Of a stretch of 64,000 nucleotides of DNA, positions 27,622 to 36,769 are shown piece by piece (within the stretch, counting starts at the first letter, position 1; every line of letters begins with the position of its first letter). Position numbers and translations under genes: made by a program. Under the pieces are notes generated by a model. The model had not been told where the DNA came from. It saw only the letters and a list, made by a program, of their open reading frames with translations, and searched no databases. The DNA lies in the NCBI GenBank assembly GCA_017937385.1, contig JAGBDR010000089.1:1-64000 (forward strand). The letters are read 5' to 3'. The stretch comes from Parabacteroides sp. Its GTDB lineage: Bacteria; Bacteroidota; Bacteroidia; Bacteroidales; Tannerellaceae.

Positions 27622-28511
27622 ATCGGAGAAATCCCCATGTGCTTCTTAAAGAATTTCCCGAAAGTCGACTGGTCGGAAAAATGAAGGATGTCCGCTACTT
27701 GCTGGACAGTCGCCTGTGGGGCTTTCAAAAGGATTTTCGCCTCCACGATCAAGGCATCATCGATCCATTTGTTGGCAGACTTGCCGGTCAGTTCTTTCAA
27801 GATCAATGACAGATATTGCGGCGTGATAAACAGCTTCTCAGCATAAAAAGTGACCACATGCTGTTCCTTGCAATGTTCAAACAGCAATTGCAGGAATTGT
27901 TCGAACAACTCCTCCTTGCGGGAAAGCGTCGGCCGGATCAAATGGTCTTTCTTCCCCAACATGATATTGCCTAACTCCAACAGGAAACCAATGAAAGCAT
28001 TCTGCACCAACTCTTTCTGATAGAAATGAGTGCGTTCCCTCATCTTATCCCGTATCACCTGCATACAACCGGCCAGTTTGGCGGTTTCCTCCGGTTCCAA
28101 TTCAGTACAAGGGTTCTTCCGAACCTCCATATAGTTCGCAATCGCTTGAGGGCGTTTAGCACCACCCGGATTACAATCGTCCAAAAACTCCTTGGAAGCA
28201 ATCAGCAAACAGCCTTTAAAATCATCACTGACCCTGTCAAGCTGAAAGGCATGCGTAGGCATGATCATTATAAAACTATTCGGTTTGACCACATAAGCGA
28301 CATAATCCAAATGGACCTCGAGCGTTCCTTCAAAAGTCAATACCATCAAAAGCGCATTCAACCGCATCGGAGCAAAACGCTCAGGCGAGCCGGGATCTCC
28401 GAAATCCATACCTCCATCCAAATCTGCAATTGAGAAAATATCCTGAAAACTATCACGAAAAGTAATGCCTCTATTCAGATCCGCCAATTCAATCAAAGGA
28501 AGTTTCTCCAT
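27603..28511 (-). CDS. AraC-family transcriptional regulator
   Basis: A 302-residue regulator. The N-terminal half has a cupin-like sensing domain (strands around LNALLMVLTFEGTLEVHLDY and PNSFIMIMPTHAF). The C-terminal AraC DNA-binding domain (about 205-300) has both helix-turn-helix units: FYAEKLFITPQYLSLILKEL and ATVQQVADILHFSDQSTFGK, then FFKKHMGISPMEYR. A -7 box, TACCTTTG on the minus strand at 28540-28547, lies 29 bp upstream of the start. It is divergent from the TetR-led efflux and steroid-reductase operon and may control it; the shared 222-bp gap allows this. Confidence 0.92.
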   Translation of the reverse strand: MEKLPLIELADLNRGITFRDSFQDIFSIADLDGGMDFGDPGSPERFAPMRLNALLMVLTFEGTLEVHLDYVAYVVKPNSFIMIMPTHAFQLDRVSDDFKGCLLIASKEFLDDCNPGGAKRPQAIANYMEVRKNPCTELEPEETAKLAGCMQVIRDKMRERTHFYQKELVQNAFIGFLLELGNIMLGKKDHLIRPTLSRKEELFEQFLQLLFEHCKEQHVVTFYAEKLFITPQYLSLILKELTGKSANKWIDDALIVEAKILLKAPQATVQQVADILHFSDQSTFGKFFKKHMGISPMEYRKS

Positions 28512-28733
28512 CTTTACCTATTTATTAATCATGCATTTGCAAAGGTAAACATTTTTTCAATAACCAGAAGAATGTTTCATTTTTTACCAATGAATAACGG
28601 TTTTTTAAGAATACAAACCCGCCTATTTATTCGTTTTCGACTAATTCCGTAACAGAATAAACCTTTTTAGTTTACCGGATTAAACAGAACTTTGCAATTC
28701 TCAATCGTCGTTAAAAAAGCAATCGCAAAATCA

Positions 28734-29345
28734 ATGACCATCAAAGAACAAATACTGTCAACAGCATTCGACTTATTTTCCGAACAAGGGATCAAAAGTG
28801 TCAGCATGGACGACATCGCTCATAGCACAAGTGTCTCCAAACGGACGCTTTACGAACTCTTTGAAGACAAGGAAACGTTGCTGACAGCATGTATCAACCA
28901 GAGCTATACAAAAATGAAGTCATTCATAAAACAACTCGAATCCGAGCCGATAACGGCGCTCGATGTCGCGTTGCTTTTCTATGAAGAGCTCATGAAACGC
29001 CCCCGCTGGTTCAACCGGAAATTCTATGATGACCTGAAACGCTACCCGAAAGCCTGGCAGAAAACGGAAGAAGAAAAATCCCGGTTCCTGAAAAAATGCA
29101 CCCAATTATTGGTACGAGGAGCAAAAGAAGGTGTTTTCCTATCGAATATCAACGTTGAAATTGTAGCTTTGCTGGCGAAAGAGTTAGCGCAGATGATCCG
29201 TCCGTCTAACGCTCTCTCCAACCATTCCGCATCTGAAGTGTTCAATACGATTCTGTATTCCTTCCTCCGGGGGATTTCCACAGAAAAAGGCATTGCCATT
29301 TTAGACCGCTATTTATTGAAATATACACAAAAGCTTTTAGACTGA
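28734..29345 (+). CDS. TetR-family transcriptional regulator
   Basis: A 203-residue regulator. The ATG at 28734 begins MTIKEQILSTAFDLFSEQGI, the expected TetR start; an upstream TTG at 28692 gives an unlikely leader. The helix-turn-helix (about 20-50) reads SVSMDDIAHSTSVSKRTLYE. The rest is the helical ligand-binding domain. It is the first gene of a same-strand run that goes on with TolC, adaptor and RND pump, 37 bp downstream. By analogy with AcrR-type regulators it probably represses this operon until a pump substrate binds. Confidence 0.93.
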   Translation: MTIKEQILSTAFDLFSEQGIKSVSMDDIAHSTSVSKRTLYELFEDKETLLTACINQSYTKMKSFIKQLESEPITALDVALLFYEELMKRPRWFNRKFYDDLKRYPKAWQKTEEEKSRFLKKCTQLLVRGAKEGVFLSNINVEIVALLAKELAQMIRPSNALSNHSASEVFNTILYSFLRGISTEKGIAILDRYLLKYTQKLLD

Positions 29346-29382
29346 ACAAACGGTCTTAGTAACAATCAAATTACCTATTTAA

Positions 29383-30765
29383 ATGAAACAACTCTTCATG
29401 ACAAAAAAAGTGATGTGGGCAGTGGCCTTGCTGCTTTCCTCTTTGGCTTTCACCTCCGCTAAAGCCCAGGACACGCTCGTTCTCGACATTGGGAAAGCGC
29501 TTGAGATCGCGCTAAGCGAAAACCCCACGGTAAAAGTGGCCAATAAAGAAATCCAGAAGAAAAAATATGCGCAGAAAGGTTCCTATGCCGCCCTGTTTCC
29601 CCAAGTCGGCTTTGCCGCCGACTACAACCGGACCCTGAAAAAACAGGTGATGTATATGGACGGTTTCGACATGGGAAGTACCGAAATACCCGGCATGGAA
29701 GATATGCCAAGCATGGATGAAGGAATCGAAGTGGGACGTGACAACAACTGGAACCTCGGTTTCAGCGCCTCGATGCCGATCGTCAATGCCGCTCTTTGGA
29801 AAAGCCTCAGTATTTCGGCCGTCGATGTGGAACTGGCCGTCGAACAGGCACGTTCCTCCAAAATCGCAATGACCAGCCAGGTAAAGAAAGGATATTACAG
29901 TGTCCTTCTTGCCAGCGATTCCTACCGGGTATTCAAAGAAAGCTATGACAACGCGATGGAGAACTACCTGGACATCAAACGTAAGTTCGAACAGGGGACT
30001 GTTGCTGAATACGACCTGATACGCGCCAATGTGACCGTAAAGAACAGCGAGCCTAATATGTTACAGGCAAAAAACGCGCTGGTTTTTGCCAAATGGCAAC
30101 TAAAGGCATTATTGGGCATGGACCTGGACATCCCCATCGAATGCGAAGGGCAACTGACCGACTTCGAAAAGGATCTATTCGGTGATTTCCTCTCGACAGA
30201 CACGACCTTGGCAAACAACACAGACTTGAAACAAATCGATTTGCAGGCCAAGCAACTGGAAAAGACGTTGACCATGCAAAAGTTCGACTATTTGCCGACA
30301 CTGTCACTTACCGGTCTGTATCAGTGGACTGCCATGAACAACGATTTCAAGTTCAAGGACTACAGGTGGAACCCCTACTCGATGGTCGGTGTCTCGCTTT
30401 CCATTCCGCTCTTCTCCGGCGGCAGCAGATTTTATAAAATCAAACAGACAAGAAACTCAATCGAACAATTGAGCCTGCAAAGAGAAGACACACAACGGAA
30501 CCTGCAACTGGCAATCAGGCAGTGTATCGACAACATGAACACCTGCGTCAAACGGTTCGACGCTTCGCAGAAAGGAGTGGAACAGGCCCGACGGGGATAT
30601 ATGATCTCCCAAAAGCGTTATGAGACAGGTGCCGGAACCCTACTCGAAATGAACGACTCGGAACTGGCGCTGACACAGGCCAAACTGAACTTCAACCAGG
30701 CCATTTACGACTACATGGTAGCAAAAGCTGACTTGGAAAAAGTGTTGGGCCAACAAGAGTTTTAA
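29383..30765 (+). CDS. TolC-family outer-membrane efflux channel
   Basis: A 460-residue protein with a signal peptide ending near TSAKAQD (residue 29). The two internally similar halves typical of TolC are visible: LVLDIGKALEIALSENPTVK near the start and a second coiled-coil half (about 250-450) with ARRGYMISQKRYETGAGTLLEMNDSELALTQAKL (given in part: RYETGAGTLLEMND). It forms the outer-membrane duct of the adjoining RND pump. The adaptor gene follows by 38 bp. Confidence 0.95.
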   Translation: MKQLFMTKKVMWAVALLLSSLAFTSAKAQDTLVLDIGKALEIALSENPTVKVANKEIQKKKYAQKGSYAALFPQVGFAADYNRTLKKQVMYMDGFDMGSTEIPGMEDMPSMDEGIEVGRDNNWNLGFSASMPIVNAALWKSLSISAVDVELAVEQARSSKIAMTSQVKKGYYSVLLASDSYRVFKESYDNAMENYLDIKRKFEQGTVAEYDLIRANVTVKNSEPNMLQAKNALVFAKWQLKALLGMDLDIPIECEGQLTDFEKDLFGDFLSTDTTLANNTDLKQIDLQAKQLEKTLTMQKFDYLPTLSLTGLYQWTAMNNDFKFKDYRWNPYSMVGVSLSIPLFSGGSRFYKIKQTRNSIEQLSLQREDTQRNLQLAIRQCIDNMNTCVKRFDASQKGVEQARRGYMISQKRYETGAGTLLEMNDSELALTQAKLNFNQAIYDYMVAKADLEKVLGQQEF

Positions 30766-30803
30766 AGTATAAATCATCGACATAGAATAAAAAACATCAC
30801 AAC

Positions 30804-31829
30804 ATGGAAACAAGTAAAAAACAACGATTCATATCACTCCTCCTCTTCCCTTTATTGCTGTCCTGTTCCGGGGAAAAGAAAGATTCAGAACAACCGGAAA
30901 CCGGCAGCGACAAGGCCATCGTAAGAATAGAGACCGTTTCGGCACAGGAGGTAGAGCAAATCAGTGAATTTACAGCGACCGTCGAAGCCAACATCTCCAA
31001 CAACATCGCCCCGCAAACCCCGGTGCGTATCGAGAAACTGTTTGCGGAAATCGGCGATCACGTAAAAGCCGGCCAACTCCTCGTCAGGATGGACGAGACA
31101 AACCTCAAACAAACCCGCATACAACTGGACAATCAGGAATTGGAATTCAAGCGTATCGACGAACTATACAAAGTAGGCGGTGTTTCCAAATCGGCCTGGG
31201 ACGCACAGAAAACACAGTTGGACATAAGCCGTGCGACCTACAAGAATTTGCAGGAGAACACCCAGTTGTTGAGCCCGGTCAGCGGTATCGTCACCGCCCG
31301 CAATTATGACAGCGGCGATATGTATAGCGGAGGCTTGCCGGTTTTTACCGTAGAACAGATCCGTCCGGTCAAATTACTGATCAACGTATCCGAAAGTCTC
31401 TTCACCCAAGTAAAAAAGGGGAAAGAGGTTGATATACGGTTGGACGTATACGGCGATGAAGTATTCAAAGGAAAAGTCAGCCTGGTCTATCCGACTATCG
31501 ATCCGAACACACGCACATTCCCGGTCGAGGTCAAAATCGACAATAACGACGAACGTGTCCGTCCGGGAATGTTTGCCCGCGTGACGATCGGTTTCGGAAC
31601 ACAAAACCATGTGGTGGCTCCGGATCTTGCCATCGTAAAACAATCCGGCGCGGGAGACCGCTATATATATGTATATAAAGACGGCAAAGTTTTCTACGAA
31701 AAAGTAGAGTTAGGACGTCGTATGGGGAATAAATATGAAGTCATTTCGGGTGTAAACAGCGGCGACCAGGTAGTCGTATCCGGACAGAGCCGCCTGAACA
31801 ACGGAATGGAAGTAGAAATCGAAAAATAA
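30804..31829 (+). CDS. RND-pump periplasmic adaptor lipoprotein
   Basis: A 341-residue lipoprotein; the signal ends FPLLLSC. The order is a barrel-hairpin (biotinyl-lipoyl) segment near KLFAEIGDHVKAGQLLVRMD, a short helical hairpin (about 95-150), the second lipoyl half with SPVSGIVTARNYDSGD, a beta-barrel with PVEVKIDNNDERVRPGMFARV and a membrane-proximal end domain. It links the RND pump to TolC. The pump gene follows by 12 bp. Confidence 0.95.
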   Translation: METSKKQRFISLLLFPLLLSCSGEKKDSEQPETGSDKAIVRIETVSAQEVEQISEFTATVEANISNNIAPQTPVRIEKLFAEIGDHVKAGQLLVRMDETNLKQTRIQLDNQELEFKRIDELYKVGGVSKSAWDAQKTQLDISRATYKNLQENTQLLSPVSGIVTARNYDSGDMYSGGLPVFTVEQIRPVKLLINVSESLFTQVKKGKEVDIRLDVYGDEVFKGKVSLVYPTIDPNTRTFPVEVKIDNNDERVRPGMFARVTIGFGTQNHVVAPDLAIVKQSGAGDRYIYVYKDGKVFYEKVELGRRMGNKYEVISGVNSGDQVVVSGQSRLNNGMEVEIEK

Positions 31830-31841
31830 GAGATAAACACT

Positions 31842-34800
31842 ATGAGCTTATATGCAACAGCGGTAAAAAAACCGGTCACAACCGCCCTCGTTTTCGTGGC
31901 GATCGTGATTTTCGGGCTTTTTTCATTGACCCGGTTATCGGTGGACCTGCTGCCGGAGATCGAGACAAACACGATCATGGTCATGACCTCCTATGCCGGT
32001 GCCAGTGCCGCGGATATCGAAATGAACGTCTCCAAACCGCTGGAGAACGTGCTGAACAGCGTCAGTGACCTGAAGCACATCACATCCCAGTCGCGTGAAA
32101 ACATCTCGATCATCACTCTCGAGTTCGACTATGGCACGGATATCGACGTGGCGACCAATGACGTGCGCGACAAACTGGACGTCGCCGAACCGATGCTTCC
32201 GGACGATGTAGACAATCCCATTATCTTCAAATTCGGGACAAACGATATTCCGATTATCATCCTGTCGGTTACAGCGAAAGAGAGCACGAACGCCCTGTAC
32301 AAAATCCTGGACGACAAAGTGTCCAACCCGCTGGCACGTATCAGCGGCGTAGGGGCGGTTTCCATATCCGGTACGCCGACACGTGAAATACAGGTCTATT
32401 GCGATCCGTACAAACTGGAAGCATACGGGGTTTCGATCGAGGGCATATCCGCAATCATCGCACAGGAGAACCGGAACACACCGGGCGGTAGCGTGGACAT
32501 CGGTTCCAACGCTTACGCGCTCCGCGTACAGGGTGAATTCACGGATGCACATCAGATGGACAATCTGGTGATCGGCCATCAGGAAAACAAGACGGTCTAC
32601 CTGCGTGACGTTGCCCGGATTGAAGACAGTATCGAAGAACGCGCCCAGGAGACTTACAACAATGGCAAGAAAGGCGGTATGATCGTTATCCAGAAGCAAT
32701 CGGGAGCCAACTCGGTGAATATCGCCAAGAAGGTTCACCAGAAGCTACCGGAAATCCAGGAAAGCCTTCCTTCAGATGTCAAGTTAGGAGTGATCCTGGA
32801 TACTTCCACTAACATCCTGAATACGATCGACAGTTTGAAAGAGACCATTTTCATCACCTTTTTCATTGTTATGTTAGTGGTATTCGTGTTCCTCGGACGG
32901 TGGAGGGCGACGTTTATCATCATCCTGACCATTCCGATCTCGCTGATCGCCTCGTTCGCCTATTTGCTCGCTTCCGGCAATACCCTGAATATTATCTCGC
33001 TGAGTTCACTGTCCATCGCGATCGGTATGGTTGTGGATGACGCGATCGTGGTGTTGGAAAACATCACAACCCACATCGAAAGAGGCAGTGCGCCCAAACA
33101 GGCGGCCGTACATGCGACAAACGAGGTGGCGATCTCCGTCATCGCCTCTACCCTGACCATGTTGGCAGTGTTCCTGCCCCTGACCATGGTGACAGGTATG
33201 GCGGGTATCCTGTTCAAACAGTTAGGCTGGATCGTCAGTATCATCATGATTGTCTCGACGGTCGGCGCTTTGACACTGACTCCGATGTTGAGCTCGCAAC
33301 TGCTCAGGCTGAACCCGCAAAAAGGCCGTTTGTACACCTTGTTCTTCACTCCGATCGAAAAGGCATTGGACGCTCTGGACCAGGGTTACTCCCGTTTCCT
33401 CTATTGGGCGGTACGCCACCGGAAGACAGTCATATCCGGTGCCACTTTGATCTTCGCGGGAAGTATGCTATTGGTTCCGACTATCAAGACGGAATTCTTC
33501 CCGACTCAGGACAACGCGCAGATCAGTGTCCATATCGAGCTTCCGGTCGGTACCCGCCAGGATATCACCCGCAAACTGGCACTGGAAATCGACGAACTGT
33601 TCCGGCAGAAGTATCCGGAGATAAAGACCAGCAACTTCACCGAAGGGCAGGCCGACTCCGATAACACCTGGGCACAAATGAGTAACAACGGGACGCATAT
33701 CATCGATTTTTACATCAATATGCTGAGTGTGGGCGACCGCGAACGCGGCATGATCGAAATCTGCGAAGAGATGCGTAAAGATCTGGCCAAATATCCGGAA
33801 ATCAAAACATTCAAGGTCATTGAAGGCGGGCAGGAAGAAGGTATGGGCGGACAGAATGCCGTAGACATCGAGATTTACGGCTTCGACTTCAGCCGGACCG
33901 ATGCCGTAGCCGCCGAACTGGCCGAAAGGATGCGTAAGGTGAAAGGTTGTTCGCAGGTCAACATCAGCCGCGAGGACTATATCCCCGAATACCAAGTCGA
34001 TTTCGACCGAGAAAAGTTGACGATCAACGGACTGAACATCACAACGGCGGCAATGGCCTTGCGTAACCGCATCAACGGATCGACCGCTTCCAAATATCGT
34101 GAAGACGGCGACGAATATGACATAAAGGTACGTTACGCGCCCGAATTCCGCCAGTCGGTAGAAGATATCGAAAATATCCTGGTCTATAACAATGCCGGTC
34201 AGGGAATCCGCATCCGCGACCTGGGCAAAGTGGTAGAACGCATGACCCCTCCGACCATCGAGCGCAAAGACCGCGAACGTATTATTACCGTATCGGCGGT
34301 AGTCGGAAAAGGCGCAGCCATGAGCGATATCGTGACAGCCGCCCGCAGCCAGTTGAAAGAGATGGATATCCCGTCGGATGTCAGTTGGCAGTTGGGAGGA
34401 ACCTACGAAGACCAGATGGACACGTTCTTCGACCTGACAATCCTGATGATCCTGATCATCATCTTAGTCTTTATCGTAATGGCGGCCCAGTTCGAATCGC
34501 TGACAGACCCGTTCGTGATCATGTTCTCCATTCCCTTTGCCTTCACCGGTATTATCCTGGGGCTGTCCGTCACGCAGACTCCCTTGGGTGTCATGGCGCT
34601 GATCGGCTTGATTATGTTGATGGGTATTGTCGTGAAGAACGGTATCGTGCTGATCGACTACACGATCCTCTGCCGGGAAAGAGGAATGGGAATCCTGACC
34701 GCAGTCGTAACAGCCGGAAAATCCCGCCTTCGTCCGGTATTGATGACCACCTTGACGACCGTATTGGGAATGATCCCGATGGCAGCCGGGACAGGCGAAG

Positions 34801-34961
34801 GTTCGGAAATGTGGCGGTCGATGGGTATGACAGTCGCTTGGGGACTATCGGTATCAACCCTGATTACCTTGATAATCGTACCGGTCGTATATAGTGTGTT
34901 TGCCGGAAACGGAATCCGCCGCAAACGCCGTAAAATGTCAAGAAATCGTATCGATTGCTAA
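31842..34961 (+). CDS. RND-family efflux permease (AcrB-like)
   Basis: A 1039-residue inner-membrane pump. The N-terminus has the first helix (TTALVFVAIVIFGLFSL) and the family opening LSVDLLPEIE. The proton-relay helix has SIAIGMVVDDAIVVLENI with adjacent aspartates. A second membrane block starts near ILMILIIILVFIVMAAQFES, and GIVVKNGIVLIDY precedes the end. Length is normal for HAE-1 type pumps. With the TolC and adaptor genes it forms a complete tripartite system. Its position directly upstream of steroid-modifying genes points to bile acids or other steroids as likely substrates; this is inference. Confidence 0.96.
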   Translation: MSLYATAVKKPVTTALVFVAIVIFGLFSLTRLSVDLLPEIETNTIMVMTSYAGASAADIEMNVSKPLENVLNSVSDLKHITSQSRENISIITLEFDYGTDIDVATNDVRDKLDVAEPMLPDDVDNPIIFKFGTNDIPIIILSVTAKESTNALYKILDDKVSNPLARISGVGAVSISGTPTREIQVYCDPYKLEAYGVSIEGISAIIAQENRNTPGGSVDIGSNAYALRVQGEFTDAHQMDNLVIGHQENKTVYLRDVARIEDSIEERAQETYNNGKKGGMIVIQKQSGANSVNIAKKVHQKLPEIQESLPSDVKLGVILDTSTNILNTIDSLKETIFITFFIVMLVVFVFLGRWRATFIIILTIPISLIASFAYLLASGNTLNIISLSSLSIAIGMVVDDAIVVLENITTHIERGSAPKQAAVHATNEVAISVIASTLTMLAVFLPLTMVTGMAGILFKQLGWIVSIIMIVSTVGALTLTPMLSSQLLRLNPQKGRLYTLFFTPIEKALDALDQGYSRFLYWAVRHRKTVISGATLIFAGSMLLVPTIKTEFFPTQDNAQISVHIELPVGTRQDITRKLALEIDELFRQKYPEIKTSNFTEGQADSDNTWAQMSNNGTHIIDFYINMLSVGDRERGMIEICEEMRKDLAKYPEIKTFKVIEGGQEEGMGGQNAVDIEIYGFDFSRTDAVAAELAERMRKVKGCSQVNISREDYIPEYQVDFDREKLTINGLNITTAAMALRNRINGSTASKYREDGDEYDIKVRYAPEFRQSVEDIENILVYNNAGQGIRIRDLGKVVERMTPPTIERKDRERIITVSAVVGKGAAMSDIVTAARSQLKEMDIPSDVSWQLGGTYEDQMDTFFDLTILMILIIILVFIVMAAQFESLTDPFVIMFSIPFAFTGIILGLSVTQTPLGVMALIGLIMLMGIVVKNGIVLIDYTILCRERGMGILTAVVTAGKSRLRPVLMTTLTTVLGMIPMAAGTGEGSEMWRSMGMTVAWGLSVSTLITLIIVPVVYSVFAGNGIRRKRRKMSRNRIDC

Positions 34962-34993
34962 AAAGAACAAACAACAAGAAGAAATACAGGAAT

Positions 34994-35287
34994 ATGAAAG
35001 CTATATTTGTATCATTTAATCAAGCATATTACGAAATGATCCTGAATGTGATGGACCGGAACAACATCCGAGGCTTTACATACTGGAACGAAGTTCAGGG
35101 ACGTGGAAGCAAAACCGGCGATCCGCATTATGGAAATCACGCCTGGCCGACACTGAACTCGGCAATCTTGGCGATGGTCGAAGACGAGAAAGTCGATCAC
35201 TTTCTGGAAATACTTCATCAGATGGATCAGAAGACAGAAGCGCAAGGATTACGCGCTTTTGTCTGGAACATCGAAAAAACAATTTAA
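34994..35287 (+). CDS. PII-like small protein next to RND pump
   Basis: A 97-residue protein starting at 34994 (MKAIFVSFNQAYYEMILNVM). The pattern strand-helix-loop-strand-helix-strand, with a loop rich in Gly around residues 30-45 (EVQGRGSKTGDPHYGNHAWP, the position of the T-loop) and a final FVWNIEKTI strand, matches the PII/GlnB-like ferredoxin fold. Small PII-like proteins are often encoded beside RND pumps. There is no Tyr-uridylylation site that I can identify. It probably senses a small ligand and acts on the pump. It follows the pump gene by 32 bp and precedes the regulator by 8 bp. Confidence 0.6.
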   Translation: MKAIFVSFNQAYYEMILNVMDRNNIRGFTYWNEVQGRGSKTGDPHYGNHAWPTLNSAILAMVEDEKVDHFLEILHQMDQKTEAQGLRAFVWNIEKTI

Positions 35288-35295
35288 AGAATAGA

Positions 35296-35997
35296 ATGGA
35301 CGATCTTTTTAACATACTTATTTTCTGCAAAGATTATAGCCAGGGAGTTATCATCCAAGACGCTCTGCAAACCGCCGGATGTGCCTCACAAGTATTCGAC
35401 CGGGAAGAGGATGCATACGAGGGTTTCCTTTCCGGGAAATTCACTACCTGCATCATCGACCACGATATAGACAGGAAAGAGACACAGGATTTGATAACCC
35501 TGATCAAGAGTTCGGAACGCTTCATCCCGGTTCTCTTCCTGTGTGAACATCCGACAAACAAAGAAATCGCATGGCTGTTCTCACACCATGCCGATGATGT
35601 GATACGCAAACCTTTCGACACTGATATCCTGCAAGCCCGGATCAAGGCAGTGCAAAGCCGTTACCATCTTCAATACAAACAAGAGGTAAAAACCTATCTG
35701 TTCGGAAAATTCAGGTTCAACCTGCCCAAACAACTCTTGTCCATCGAAGACAAAACGACCAAGCTGACAACCAAAGAGGCCGACTTGCTCACGCTGTTGT
35801 GCCAGCACGCAAACCAGATAGTAGACAGGATGTACACCTTGCAAGTCATTTGGAAAAGCGACAATTATTTCAATGCCAGAAGTATGGATGTCTACATCAC
35901 CAAATTGCGCAAACTATTGCAAGATGATCCGACCATCAAAATCATAAATGTTCACGGGAAAGGGTATAAACTATCAACACACGAAAATGACAACTGA
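35296..35997 (+). CDS. OmpR-type response regulator with atypical receiver
   Basis: A 233-residue protein: receiver domain (about 1-120), then OmpR-type winged helix (about 130-230; KEADLLTLLCQHANQIVDR and RSMDVYITKLRKLL). The receiver keeps a candidate phospho-acceptor (TCIIDHDID, Asp55 or Asp57) and the lysine of RKPFD. The acidic pair normally near residues 10-13 is reduced to CKD, so normal magnesium-dependent phosphorylation is doubtful. No histidine kinase is encoded nearby. Its last 11 bases overlap the 5-alpha-reductase gene, so the two are translationally coupled. Confidence 0.88.
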   Translation: MDDLFNILIFCKDYSQGVIIQDALQTAGCASQVFDREEDAYEGFLSGKFTTCIIDHDIDRKETQDLITLIKSSERFIPVLFLCEHPTNKEIAWLFSHHADDVIRKPFDTDILQARIKAVQSRYHLQYKQEVKTYLFGKFRFNLPKQLLSIEDKTTKLTTKEADLLTLLCQHANQIVDRMYTLQVIWKSDNYFNARSMDVYITKLRKLLQDDPTIKIINVHGKGYKLSTHENDN

Positions 35998-36748
35998 ATA
36001 TTTCTCCTGGTTTCAAATCATAATGGCCGCCATCGCCGCCATTGTCTTCATAGCCCTTTACTTTGTCGAAGCCGGCTATGGAATGCTGTTCGACAAAAAA
36101 TGGGGATTCCCGATCCCGAACAAGATTGCCTGGATCTGTATGGAAGCGCCGGTCTTTATCGTCATGTTCCTATTATGGCACGGATCGGAACGGCAGTTTG
36201 AGACAGTGCCGCTCCTGATCTTCCTGTTCTTCGAACTGCACTATTTCCAACGCTCTTTCATTTTTCCTTTGCTGATAAAAGGTAAAAGCAAGATGCCGGC
36301 CGGTATCATGCTGATGGGAATCACCTTCAACCTCCTGAACGGCTATATGCAAGGGGAATGGATTTTCCATCTGGCACCGCAGGACATGTACACGGACAGT
36401 TGGTTGCACAGCCCTCAATTCATCATCGGGACACTCCTGTTTTTCACCGGCATGGCCATCAATATCCAGTCGGACCATATTGTCCGCCACCTCAGAAAGC
36501 CCGGCGACACCAACCATTATCTGCCGAAAAAAGGCCTGTTCGACTATGTGACATCAGCCAACTATTTCGGGGAAATCGTGGAATGGTGCGGATTTGCTAT
36601 CCTGACCTGGAGCGCAAGCGGAGCGGTTTTCGCCTGGTGGACATTTGCCAACCTCGTGCCTCGCGCAAACACCATCTATCATAAATACAAAGCGATGTTC
36701 GGCGACGAACTGGGAAACCGGAAACGGGTAATTCCTTTTATATATTAA
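35987..36748 (+). CDS. 3-oxo-5-alpha-steroid 4-dehydrogenase family protein
   Basis: A 253-residue membrane protein starting at 35987, 11 bp inside the preceding gene. Six or seven hydrophobic segments run through it. The C-terminal part has the family's NADPH-binding pattern: LRKPGDTNHYLPKKGLFDYV, SANYFGEIVEWCGFAILTWS and a final RANTIYHKYKAMFGDELGNR-KRVIPFIY. Members reduce the C4-C5 double bond of 3-oxo-4-ene steroids to the 5-alpha form. From memory, homologues in gut Bacteroidales take part in making allo-bile acids. The next two genes encode a candidate 5-beta reductase and a hydroxysteroid dehydrogenase, which strengthens a steroid or bile-acid role. Confidence 0.9.
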   Translation: MTTEYFSWFQIIMAAIAAIVFIALYFVEAGYGMLFDKKWGFPIPNKIAWICMEAPVFIVMFLLWHGSERQFETVPLLIFLFFELHYFQRSFIFPLLIKGKSKMPAGIMLMGITFNLLNGYMQGEWIFHLAPQDMYTDSWLHSPQFIIGTLLFFTGMAINIQSDHIVRHLRKPGDTNHYLPKKGLFDYVTSANYFGEIVEWCGFAILTWSASGAVFAWWTFANLVPRANTIYHKYKAMFGDELGNRKRVIPFIY

Positions 36749-36769
36749 ACGAATAACTCACAATTGGAT

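Noticed and set aside
28692-28733. TTG start for the TetR regulator
   Set aside because: It adds 14 residues not seen in TetR proteins, and ATG at 28734 starts the standard first helix.
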